Part shown: piece after piece, positions 21,979 to 33,650 of the stretch
How positions within the stretch are numbered: the first letter of the stretch is position 1
Layout of the letters: each line of letters opens with the position of its first letter
From: Oryza sativa Japonica Group
Taxonomy: Eukaryota; Streptophyta; Magnoliopsida; Poales; Poaceae
NCBI RefSeq assembly: GCF_034140825.1
Contig: NC_089035.1
Coordinates: 37,890,501 to 37,954,500, forward strand
DNA: 64,000 nt
Direction of reading: 5' to 3'
The notes under the pieces: model-generated
The model's database searches: none
The model's input: the letters and a program-made list of their open reading frames with translations, nothing else
What the model was told of the DNA's origin: nothing
Position numbers and translations under genes: made by a program

Positions 21979-24900
21979 TGTCACGTCCCAAAACGACTCT
22001 AAAATATATCCCTTAAATGATGCCTAGAATAATTAAAATCCGTGTGAAAGCCTCCAACAATTAAAATGTGCAAAGTTAAAAGCCAAATAAGGCTTAGAGG
22101 ATTTTTGTAAATTTCCTAAAAGCCTAAAATGCGTAAATAAATTTTAGTGAAATTTTCAGAGCACAAATAATAATTATTAAGAAATAAACAAAGTTAAAAT
22201 GATTTTATAAAAAGAAAAACCCTAAAAGTCCCCCTTCCCTCCCTTGGGCCGGCCGGCCCATCTCTCCTCCCCCCCCCGCTCTCTCTCTCCTCTCCCCGTG
22301 GCCCACTCGGCCTCTCCCCGCACGCGCGCCGCTGACGGGCGGGCCCGCCCGCCACCCTCGCTGACGGGTGGGGCCCACCCGTCATCCCCTTCCTCCCGCC
22401 GCTCCCGCCGCCTCCCCCGCGCCCTAGCGCCGCCGCCGCCGCGAATCCCGCCGTCCCCACGTGAAATAAAGTGGGGGGGAAATACTCCCCGTGATTCCCT
22501 CTCCCTTTCCCCCCTTTTTTCCCTCTCTCTCTCGCGTTCAAACGGGCGGATTTGCCCCCGCAAATCTCGCCGGCGCCATTGATGGCGGCCGGACCTCCCG
22601 CGCCGGTTTCCTTCCCCTCCGGCCGCTCTCTCCCCCTTCCAACCCTATTTAAACCCTCCCCGCGCCTCCCTCGCCCGTTTCCGCCCCTTGCCGCACCGTC
22701 TCCCCGCCGGAATCGAGCTCGCGCCGTCGCCCTCTCTCTCTCCTCCGTCGCCGACGACCTCTAGCCGGCCTTCTCCGCTCGCCAGGACCGTCTCCCGCCA
22801 CGGCGTCGCCTCCTTCGGCTTCGCCGCACCGCCATCGACCCCGTCCACCCCCTCGCCGAGTCCGCCGACCGCCGGAATGCCGTCGACCCCGTCGACCCGA
22901 GCCGCGCCGCCACCTTCCTCCGCTCCGGCTGCCTTTTTCGTCGTCGCCGTCGACCTAGGGTGAGCCGTGGACCACCGCCTCTTTTCCCCCTTCCCTTCCC
23001 CTCTCTCGGCCGCCGCTCCGCCGTGCCTATGGCCGCCGCCGGCGACCATAGGGACGTGGCCGCCCTCGGGCGCGCCGAGTGGCTGCCGCGTGGGGCCCGG
23101 CCGTCAGCCGCCCGCGCCCTCGGGTGCGGCTGACGTGTAGACCCGGTCCGCGCGCCCCCTCCCCTCGGCTGACGCAATAAACCCTTTTTAAATTAAAATT
23201 TAAATGAAGAAATTCGCAAATATTCATTTAAAGAGCATATAAACTTCAAATGGCCATAACTTGGCCATTTGAACTCGGAATTGGACCGTTCAAGTCTCTT
23301 TTTTTTCCTTAAGAAGTCAAGAACCGATTTTTGTGCTTTGTTCCTGCTTGTTATATGGAGTTTATTAGAGTAAAAGCCCTTTTATTTTCCGTTGGTCGTG
23401 TAGACGTTGCAGCTTCGGAAGATCCGCTCTTCGTGGAGGTTGAAGCCGACGTTTGGGAAAGCGAGCAAGGCAAGACACATCATCCTTGAGCATATTGAAT
23501 CCCAGTTTATAAAATTATTTTGATTTAAATTATTGCATTATCACTTTATTTAAATTCCCGCGTTATCACTGTTTTATCTAGCCATGCCTATTTACCTTTG
23601 TTATGACCTTATTATTGTTATTGTTATTATTTCCTTGTTCACCCTAGAATAAACAAAACCCCAACTAGTGGACACTCTACTCATGGTACCACTAGTATGA
23701 TTTTAGGTAGATGCTTCGCTGGTTAATTAGGCAACATTAGGTGGTTTTACAACTCTAGACTTTGGGAATACTCTTATCACCTGGACACTATGGAATGGTT
23801 GGATTATTGTGGAATTGGATTCACACCTCCCCCTCTATTAAAAACCCTCAAAATGGTTTTAGGCTGGGCTCGGGGTGCATGGTTTTGATAGTAGCACCTC
23901 GGCCATATAAGGACCGGTCTTCGGGCCTCTGTTGCAAAGCACTACCGTACTTCCACATGTCTAGTGGGTAAGGCTTAGTTTGTGGCTCAGTCTGGTTATA
24001 AACAAAAGTACACGGATGGAGATGGACGAAGTCGGGGGTCGATGGACATCTCTAGGGCAAATGAAGGCTACACGAGCTGCGGCCCGGTAGTCGAGATGTC
24101 ATGGCACAGGGCCGGTGTCCTGCTGCTAGGGGCTCAGTCCTGCCTACCTGTCCCGGAGGTTCCGGCCGTAGGTGGGGTTGGGTCGGTACTCTTGTTTATG
24201 GCTAGGATGGGTTGGAAACTATGTCATGTCTTCCGTCCGTATACCGTGGTGGTATGTGGCACGTGGTTACACGTGAGGAAAATGTGTCTTGTGGGTAAAG
24301 ATGTACACCTCTGATCAGAGTATAACCTATTCGAATAGCCGCGCCCTCGGTTATGGGCAAGCCGAGCAATGTACCCAAGTTAGTGTTTTAATTCTTAAAA
24401 CCTGCCTAACAGCTAAAATGTGGAATGGTTGGCCTGGGTTGGCTTGGGACGAGCTAGGACCCAGGGTCGGGTTGCCAGTTCGGTCTGAATCATCGTAGGC
24501 CTTGAGTTAAGGCAGGTTCATGTGGGTTCACGGCCTTGATTAATAATCTTGTATAGCTCTAGGATCGTATTTACAAAATAGCTTTGAGCAACTAAGTGTC
24601 TTTTAATGCTGTTTACTGCAAACCCTAACCCCCTATATTATGGCTCCCTTGTACTCCCTTACATTTATTCTGCACTTGTGGGTGTGTCTTGTTGAGTACG
24701 GTGGTTGTACTCAGTCTTGCTCAATTTTTCCCAAACCCAGAAGAGGAGCCCCTGGATGATGAAGGCTTTGGTGTCTAGCTCGTGCCTGCCGTCAAGCGCC
24801 TGTGGTCGTCGCCCTAGTCTTCCGCTGTTTTTCGTTTATCTTCTTGTGTGCTGGGTCTTCGCCGCCCATGTAAATTAATTAATTACGCTTCCGCTCGTTA

Positions 24901-25000
24901 AACTCTGAGTTGTATCAACTTTTGGTGTACCTTGCCTCCTGGGATAAGGAATAATGCACGCACGTAAGGAACGCCCGTTGGGTTATTTCCGATCGTGACA
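21979..25000. mobile_element. Solo LTR of an LTR retrotransposon (3,022 bp), probably Ty3/gypsy
   Basis: The segment starts TGTCACGTCCC and ends GATCGTGACA, giving the TG...CA termini of an LTR. It is flanked by a 5-bp duplication, ATTAT (21974-21978 and 25001-25005). There is no internal region or second LTR, so this is a solo LTR left by recombination between the two LTRs. A GC-rich half (about 22230-23170) contains a TATTTAAA promoter-like box near 22647. The length of about 3 kb and the TGTCACG start resemble long-LTR rice gypsy families such as RIRE3/RIRE8, named from memory. Age cannot be estimated without a partner LTR, but it is younger than the MULE it interrupts. Confidence 0.88.
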
Positions 25001-25555
25001 ATTATACTTCACCTCAAAATCAGCAGAATACTAGAAAAATATATTATTCAGAGATGGAGGAAGAAACAAATGACAGCAGATAACATCAAGAGAAAAAGTA
25101 TCATACCAGTTTCTGAGTCCTCAGTTCTCCGATTCAATATCCTTTCAAGGAAATTCTGTGAAATTACCTCAAGAGGTGCAAAAACAATTCCAGCATATGA
25201 GTTCTTGATGGAAGAGGCAGATAAGATTAATGAAAAATTGAATGATTTGATTGATAATGATAATGAAGTTGGAGTTGATGAAGTGAACAATGATCAAGAT
25301 GCAAATATGAATGACAATTCAGAAAATAATGTAGTTCAGGATGAGAGATTACCTGAAGAAGACTTCATAGAAGATCCGGACATAGCAAATTCAAAGGGGA
25401 GGCCAAGACAAAGATATAAAACAATTAGAGAGCAAATAGCAGAACAAGAAAGTTATCACTGCAGTCATTGTGGTAGGACAGACCACACCTTTCCAACGTG
25501 TCCATTCAAGCATATTGAATTTGATTTGCCAAGAAAAAAGAAAAGGAAAGTTTAA

Positions 25556-26391
25556 AACATAAATCAAAAGGTAAGAAATTAAGAAAATTAAAAATAATGT
25601 TATTCAATAAAATTGGAAGAATGATAATTTAAAAATATTTTCATGACATTTATAGAGTTCAGATGATCAGAACAAAAGCATAGGAAAGCAGGCAGCTACA
25701 TCAAGTGCTGCAGCAAGTAAAAGGAAATCTCAAAAAAAAAGGGCAGACAATTGGAGGCAAAAAACAAGAAGATGGAGGGAAACAGTCACGCAAAAAGATG
25801 GAGGGAAACAGTTCAAGCAGTTTAGTATGATGAATACAAAAGGCAAAAGAGGTGGAAAAGATGAGATCAAAATCAAAATTCAAAAATGTGTACTGTTGAG
25901 ATCAAAATTTAAGTACTTGAATTTGTATGATTACTTCTGTGGATGTTTTTTTTTTGTGATGACATGACAAGCACAGAGATTACAAAAATACTGTTCTTCC
26001 CAAAATATATGCTAATTACATGTCTATGTAAACATCAGTTCATGTACTGATATATTCCAGCATCGACTTCTAAAGTCCACGTTTGTCTTCTATAGACTAG
26101 CAAGTACTACTAAAAAGTCCACCATATAGTTCATCAAGTCCTACTAATATATTCCAACATCTACTTCTAAAGTCCATGTTTGTCTTCTATCGACCAGCAA
26201 GTACACTACTAAAAGACCACCATATAGTCCGGCAAGTCCTACCATGTTCATTCAAAATCTTCATATAAGAGAGTAAAGCCTACAGAAAAAATAATGAAAA
26301 AAAGAAGAAATCACATTTCAGAACAGAAAAAATACAAGCAAAAAATTGAACTATAAAATTTTCAAGTAAGAATTATTACCTTCAGAAATGA
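25556..26391. other. Convergent 3' region between the two MULE genes
   Basis: AT-rich sequence between the two MULE stop codons. It contains a diverged pair of about 95-bp direct repeats near 26030-26230 (TCTAAAGTCCACGTTTGTCT and TCTAAAGTCCATGTTTGTCT) and otherwise presumed 3' UTRs. Confidence 0.55.
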
Positions 26392-29300
26392 TCATTTAGG
26401 AGTTGATAAAAATCTGAGCAAAGAATAGAATTGTGGGGATGGAACAGCATTTTGTTCATTAACTGAATCCTCAAATTGGGTATATCTCTCTGGGAAAATA
26501 ATATTTCGAAGAAGTACTCTTGGCCCCCATATCTCCATGAATTTTAGTGCAAATATTCCACAATCAAATCTGGGAAAATAAAAAATATTAAACAGCTAAT
26601 AAAAAAATAGTAACATGCAGTCTCAAATATATACAGAATAAACAAAAGCTAATTAAAATGAGACAAACAGACATATTGGTTTAAATTACAGTGAATTTCT
26701 ATGGCAATTACACAAATCAAAAACTGTAATTACAGAGATAAAAAACTGTAACTGATAGTAGTCTATATACTAATGTAATTAAATATAGATTTGCAAAGTC
26801 TAGTGATTCATATCATACAAAACATAAAGTAGAACATCTCAATCGTACCATATTACTGCACAATATTTTCATCTGAACAGTCAGGTTAAAAAAGCACAAA
26901 AACGGTATAATTATCCTTCACTCAACAGCACAAACTGTACTTTACTATACTTATTTCAGTACTCTTCACTATACAGCTGACAAATAAAATATTAAACTGT
27001 TTGACAAAAACAGTAACATGCAGTTTCAAACATATACAATATAAACAATAGCTAATTAAAATGAGGAGAAACAATATCAAACCAAAAAAACAAATAAGAT
27101 TTGAAAAGAAAATTGGTAAGCAAAAATAAAGACATGTAATCAAACATGTTATTCTGTTTTGGCACAGGAGGATAAATCACTGAGAATCTGTTGAAATCAA
27201 TAGAGTGATCTTGAACATAAAGGTTCCAGGCAAGACTAAAATTTGAAATCTACAAAAAAAAAATTAATAGAAGTTAAATTTTGTAGATGAATAAAAAAGC
27301 TGTTATGAAATATTTACAAATTCATAAATGTATATAAAACTAAGTATACCAATTTAGGTCTTAATTCAGCATGATAGAAGCTCTCCTCATCATACAATGA
27401 ATCCAGAAAAACAAATCTTTCAAATTTCAAATCAATGACAAATACGACCCAGTGACAACTCTTGACAATTGGGAAAAAGAGCTGAATGAAAACAAAAAAA
27501 TACATGAAAAAGAATTTAAGTTATATAATGCAAAATTTAGAGAAAAAAAGTAAGAAAACAAACCAGGTCACATGTGTGAACAGGTCTTGCTAGTGAAGCT
27601 CCATCAAAACACTTCTTTACAGCCGAGAAATTTGTCATAGAACGGTCCTTAAGGAGATCATCCTAACATTAACAAAAGAAAAAAAATGAGACTAATATTA
27701 TTTGTTAATGTCAATTATTTATAAAGATCAATATAGAAAACAACTACACAACTACAGTTTCTGTCATATTAACTTGCACTATAGTACAATGGTATTATTT
27801 CATAAGCAAAAATTAATACTAAATAAAATAAATTACAGTCGATTTCTATGGCAATTACAGAAAACAAAAAATGTAATTACAGAGATAAAAAAATGTAACT
27901 AATAGCAGTATCTGTACTAATGTAATTAAATATGGATTTGCAAAAGTCTAGTCACTGAAATCATACAAATCATAAAGTAGAAAAACACAATTGTACCATA
28001 TAACAGCAAAAATATTTTCCTCTGAACAGTCAGGTTAAAAATCATAAAAACAATTTAATTATCCTTCACTGAACAGTACAAAAACTGTACTATACTATAC
28101 TTATTTTAGTACTCTTTACAATACATCTGACAAATAAAATATGAAAAAAACAAGAGACAAGCAGACCCTGCATAATCCTAGTAAAATCATACATAACCAG
28201 GGAGCAAACAACCAGTAAATCAGAACAAACAGCAAAACAGAAAAGTCATCTCACCAAAAAAAAAATCATAACTTAAAAAAGAAAAAATAATCATAAATTC
28301 AAAAAGGATGCCATCAGATATTAAAGAAACACGTCAAAGCTCTGCAACATCATCAGGCAAGAATTTTAATTATTCTTTTTATTAGTATAATTAATATTCT
28401 TGCTTGATGATGTGCAGAACTTAGATTTGCTTAATGTAGAAGATATTTATCATCATTTGGCGAAAAGAAAATTAAAATAATGAACAAAAATTATCTACAC
28501 TGTAGTACAAAAAGACATTAGAAAAATCAATTGCCTATCAATCACCACTAATGTTGTAACAAGAGTGCAGAAAAGGGGTTCAAATGGAAGTTTTTCATTG
28601 TGTGATTAGTAAGTAAAAGTCTAAACATCTAAGATGATAAGCAATAAAAATTGTAATTCTTGGTTGATGAAGCAGAAGAAGAAGATGGAGAGAAACACAT
28701 CATATATAATAAATTACAGTCAATTTATATGGAAATTACATAAAGCAAAAACTGTAATTACAGTAATACATTTCGGTAACTGGGAATTAACTATAGATTA
28801 ATGTATAAAAATGAACTGTTAACAAAATTTGAATATTGATTTGCAATGTGTACTAAATCAGATCATACAACTCAATCAATATAACTACTAAAACAAACAT
28901 AGAAAATAAGAAGTTATTTTACTTACTCCAATTGAAGAGAAGAAGTAATGTTTCTTCGATTTTGAAGGGTGACATGATCGAAACATATATCGGCAGAAAA
29001 CACAAGCTACAAAGTTTGACAGTTCACCACTAGGCTTGAATGAATCTCCAAATGTGTAGAATTTGCAATGAACACCGTCAATATCAACAGCTACCTTACT
29101 GCATAATCAAAAAATACAATGACATAAAGAATTATCAATTAATAATCAAATAGACAAATATTAGATTAAAAAAAGAAACTATACTCTTGAAAATTACTCT
29201 TGCTGATCTTGCAAACAGCATTGTAAACTTGTCTATCATATTGTGTCACTGGAAAAGAATGTCTCTCAGGGCTGTATGGATCTGTATAGTATCTAGCTGG

Positions 29301-32300
29301 CTGTAAAATTCTTCTGAGATCATGTTTTGGTTTTTGACTTGTGCTGCACTGTCCAACAGATTTATCAACATTGCACAACAGAATCCTCTCAGGACTGCCT
29401 GTAGACATCTTCAACTTCTTGTCTGGTTTAACTACAAATGTGTTGATCTTATTGTACAAAACATTAGTCTTTGAAGTTATGTCAAAACAATTGTCTGGAC
29501 ATTGTTTTTCTCCAATAAATATGACACAGGTGAATCCTAAATAAAAATAGAAGAAAAAAAATGAGAAAAAAATGTATTTATTAATTTTAAACATTGTTCT
29601 TGAACCAAAACATTATCCACTACATTTCATTTCAAGGTAAAAACAGAATTACATAGCTTCAAATGGCAGAAACAAAATTTTCAAGAAAGCACTTTTGACA
29701 GCACAAATCAAACAGAAAAAAAATTTCAGGAACACACTTTTGACAGGCACAAATCAAGCAGAAAAACAATCTTCAAGAGCGCACATTTGACAGGCACAAA
29801 TCAAGCAGAAACATAATCTTCAAGAATGCACATTTGACAAAAAAAAGATAAACTTCATAATATATTAGTAAAACAAAAAAAAATAAAAATAAGAAAACAT
29901 ACCTTTTTCTGTAGTTGTTCAATGTTCAAGTTTTCCTTTTCATTATGTTGAGTCAAGATTTCAGTATCGGTATCCTCCAAAGTTATCATTACTAACTTGT
30001 CCTGTGAAATATTAAAAAAGAAATTTAAAAAAAGTATTATAAAAGTAAAGCTTTGTACAATTTAGAAAGTTACCTCATTAGTTGAATTTTTCAATTGGCT
30101 TTGTGAATTATCATCGAAATCTTGTGACAGGTCCTTTGGAATGATCTGGATTAACATAAAAAAAAATTTGAGATGAAAAAAACAGATAAAAAACATATAA
30201 AAACATACAAACATGACAAAAAAGAGTAAGTAACCATTACATTTGAATTGTCTTGATGTTTGGGTGTTACTTGAGTCTTGAGATGTTTTTTTTCATTTGG
30301 AAAATCATCATCTGAATCCCAGATTTTAAAGCTAGGCTTCTCATGACCCAAGAATATTGATTTTCTTTCATTGAAACCAACAATGCTTGATATTGCTTTC
30401 TTTGGAGAAGTATTACTGAGTCATGTTTCCAAATTTAGAAGTAATATAACTGAGATTGATAATTTGGGAAAAAAAATAATCATCAAGAAATTTAAATTTA
30501 AAAACAAAATATATAAAATAGAAAATTGAAGAGAAACTAAAATTTACCTGGCTTGGAAAGCTTTTTCATAATTCCATCAACAACAGCTATTTTATCCTAA
30601 AAAAACAAAAAAATAAGGCATATTTAATCAATATGCTGACATAAAGAAAATCTAAGGCAGCAACGTATTGAAGTTTATATTATGTTTTGCTTTTCAGAAA
30701 AATTTAAATACAGATTATAACTAAATTGGAATGTTCATATCAACTAATTAGGGGCAAAGCTAGAAGTTCATAGGAAAAATTAAATTATAAATTCTTAAAG
30801 AATTACAATCTAAAATATGTACTAAAAGCATTTTTAAAAGAATCTACAAAATTTCAAAAATCATATTACTTCAACGAGACTAAACTAGCAAACCCATCAA
30901 AAGTAGATATTGTACAGTTAGAATTCAGAAATATTGAAAGCAAAATATTGTACAGTTAGAATTACCTTTGGAGAAGATGATATTTTCATAGGAGTTTTCT
31001 CATTTCCAATTGCATTATCATTACAGGTATTCTGGTCTTTTACCATTGAACTATCATCATTGAATTTACTCTTGTCATCTTCATTCAGATTAACATCTAC
31101 ATAATTTAAAAGACAAATGTATATATTTATGAGTTGTAAGTTAGACAAAATTGAAACTGAAAGTTCTGTTGTTGCTGGTACTAAAAGTAAAAATGCAGCG
31201 ATTAAGAAGAAAGAATATATAATGATAAATAAATATTGAACAGTAAACAAAATCATATTCAAAATTTAAAAACTTACTAGTGTTTTCAGGAACAATTGGC
31301 TTGCTATTAGATAAAAGAACAAAGACATCTACAAGAAGATTCTTTGCTCTTTCATCAATGCAGTTCTCATCAGGACCAAAATGTTGAATCAGCAAATCAT
31401 TGATCTTGTTTTCATATCTTGAGTTAAATCAGCACCAATTGAAGAATCAAGCATATCTAGAAAGCTTCTCTCAATGGGTTTAACAGGAACATTTTCTTTC
31501 ACATCATTACTTCCAATCTAAAAAAAGAGAGATAACATAAAATTTAAAACATGAAACAATTATATTTTTAAAAAAATAAGAAATAGATTTATAAGTTTAC
31601 CATTTTGTAACAGCACTCAGAAAAATCTTTAACTGGTCTTTTGCCATAGACACCTTTGCTGATTTTATCAAACTTTGAAAATATTTTGATCATTGACCCT
31701 TTCCATACTTTTATTCTTGGAACATCTTTTGGTACTAATCGCATACCAAAATTCAGAAAATCCAAATAATTCACCTATTACAATAAAAATTAAAATGAAT
31801 AAGTAACTGGCAGAAAAAATAGTTTTAACAAACAATTGAAAAAAAGAGAGAAATAATACTAACCACCAGACAGTAGAAGCAACCTCCAAAAGTTTTTGAC
31901 TTGTCAAGCTTGCTTAGATGTTTCATTAACCAATCAAAGACAAGACTGCTCCAATCCAAATTGTCAATACAACTAAGATCTTCAAAAACACTCAGATATT
32001 TCGTGCTAGGTTGAAGAGAAGAATTTGGGCACAGGAAGCAATTCAAGGATACAATCATGAAACACATTAAGATTTGCTCATCAGACATTGTTTCATTTTT
32101 GATAAGCTTCTCTCCAAAATATTTGACAGAGGGCAAAGAAGAGAGGCCGAAAGAGTCAAGAAGGATCTGTTTGCCAACTTCAAAATCTGAACTAATCGGT
32201 AAACCTCCAATAGGCAAACCCAAAACAATATGAACTGATTCTTTGGAAAGTGGAATGACTTTATCTCTAACGATGATATCACAAGAGGTGACATCAACTC

Positions 32301-33650
32301 TTTGTGCCACCCATAAAGCAAATTTATATGGCACGGGACATTTTTCAAAGAGTAAGAGAGTTTTGAAACAGGTTTTAGAAATAATCTCTCTCTGATGTTC
32401 AGACAATGAAGTTAGCACATGAGAAAAGTATTTCACAGAAAACCTTGTCAGTTTAGTATCTAAAGTTGCAGCACTCTTCATTGGATTTTTCTGCAAAAGA
32501 AAAGATATTTTCATTAAAAAAGATTTTACATAAATTTTGAAAATAATAAAGACAACTAATAACATCAAACTAATTTACCTTGTTTTTATGATAATAGAGT
32601 TTCCTTTTCATTCTATTTAGAACATTATCTCTATATATCTCAAGCAAGGCTGAATCCAACTTATTTTTGAAATCAACATCTACTGTTTTGGTTTTTTTTC
32701 TCTATCAAAAATAAGAGAATGCAAAATTAATTTTTTAAAAAAGGAGCAAGACAATAAAAGGGGTAATAAAGAAGAGAGAAATACAAAAAAAGTATGAGAA
32801 ATGCACAAGATCTAATATGATTAAGATTATACATTATTGGAATTGTTGTATAGAAAATGACATGTTTCAAAGTTCATCAACAGATATCAAATTCAAAAAC
32901 TAAAAATAAAATGCTTCTACATTTAGACAAGCAGATAATGTATCCCAATTAAAACTTTACAAACCACATTTATGTGGAGTGCCCTTTTTACATTATTTTC
33001 TCAAAAATCAACAGCAAGACAAGTACTAGAAAAACTGAATGTGAGCACATATTGACAATTAATGACTTAATTGCAGCAATGCTCTAAGAATGTAGAATTG
33101 ATATTGCAAATTTCAAGTATTGAAAAGAATAAGAAAAAAAGTTAAAGGTATAGCTAAGGGATATAAAACAGAAAGCAAAAGCCAAATTACAGTCAATTAC
33201 AGTGAATTTATATGGCAATTACATAAATCAAAAACTGTAATTACAGAAAAAAAAATTATGTAATAGAGAGAAGTCTAAAATTTAATGTATAAAAAAGCAA
33301 TGATAGGAAATTATAAGAGAACATATAACTTAAACTGAACATAGTGTTGTAAACAAAAAATGCAATAATACTTTGTTACATTGGAAGTGCCTTCATCAGT
33401 ATTTTTCTTCTTACTCAACTTTCTTTTCAAAGAGTTCAAAAGTTCATCCATAGAAATTCCAACATAACTAGATTCGGAGTCCTACAAAGACAATTAATGA
33501 AATCTAAGAATATTCTTACAAACAATTTTAAAAAATTATTTCATAAAAACAAACCTCATTGTCACAAAATTCATCATCATTTGGAGAACTTTCAGATTCA
33601 GAAGAAATAGAATCACCAAAAAGATCTTCAATATCATTTGGATTACCCAT
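26392..33650 (-). pseudogene. Ulp1-type cysteine protease (C48) gene inside the MULE, about 17 exons
   Basis: Members cleave SUMO-like modifiers; the substrate here is unknown. Starting at ATG 33650 (MGNPNDIEDLFG), exons are read at about 33555-33650, 33369-33482, 32580-32703, 31863-32490, 31601-31774, 31277-31518, 30966-31095, and then smaller ones to 26392. The 31863-32490 exon encodes the plant-mobile-domain-like block (IPLSKESVHIVLGLPIGG, CFLCPNSSLQPSTKYL) seen in front of many grass transposon Ulp1 proteins. The catalytic domain holds SCHWVVFVIDL (His), FVFLDSLYDE (Asp), PKQNNMFDCGIF (Gln, Cys) and stop TGA at 26392. All catalytic residues are present. One frame change is apparent in the 31277-31518 exon, so the copy is probably not intact. 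Exon edges are approximate. Confidence 0.8.
26683..28140. repeat. About 310-bp direct repeat pair in Ulp1 introns, with shorter copies elsewhere
   Basis: 26683-26992 and 27828-28140 share the order AAATTACAGT-GATTTCTATGGCAATTAC, TAATGTAATTAAATATGGAT, TCTGAACAGTCAGGTTAAAA, and TGACAAATAAAATAT. Partial copies of the first segment recur at 28709-28800 and 33184-33290, and a word AGTAACATGCAGT recurs at 26600, 27015 and 33790. All lie in non-coding parts of the protease gene. Confidence 0.8.

Larger units (their letters stand above)
17869..25555 (+). pseudogene. FAR1/FHY3-type MULE transposase, disrupted
   Basis: Would cut and paste the MULE. Exon 1 starts at ATG 17869. Exons 2-7 (18629-18688, 18767-18859, 18951-19016, 19129-19206, 19283-19390, 19459-19535) begin in phase 1, and exons 8-10 (19613-19687, 19773-19832, 19931-20078) in phase 0. 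The large exon from 20179 holds a FAR1 DNA-binding region (about 20340-20700), the DDE core (SFDTTFL, TDQDGAM, SEGTNSRF), a SWIM zinc finger (CICCMFQKDGILCSH), a CSHCGRTDHTFPTC knuckle and a basic end PRKKKRKV. It is inactive: an in-frame stop in exon 7, frame changes near 19975, 20230, 20460 and 20915, and a solo LTR at 21979-25000 within the SWIM region. An A-rich possible extra exon follows at 25657-25825. Confidence 0.88.

Noticed and set aside
22194-23227. Several open frames on both strands in a GC-rich island
   Set aside because: They lie inside the solo LTR and are compositionally biased (Pro, Arg, Ser); no host or element protein motif was seen.
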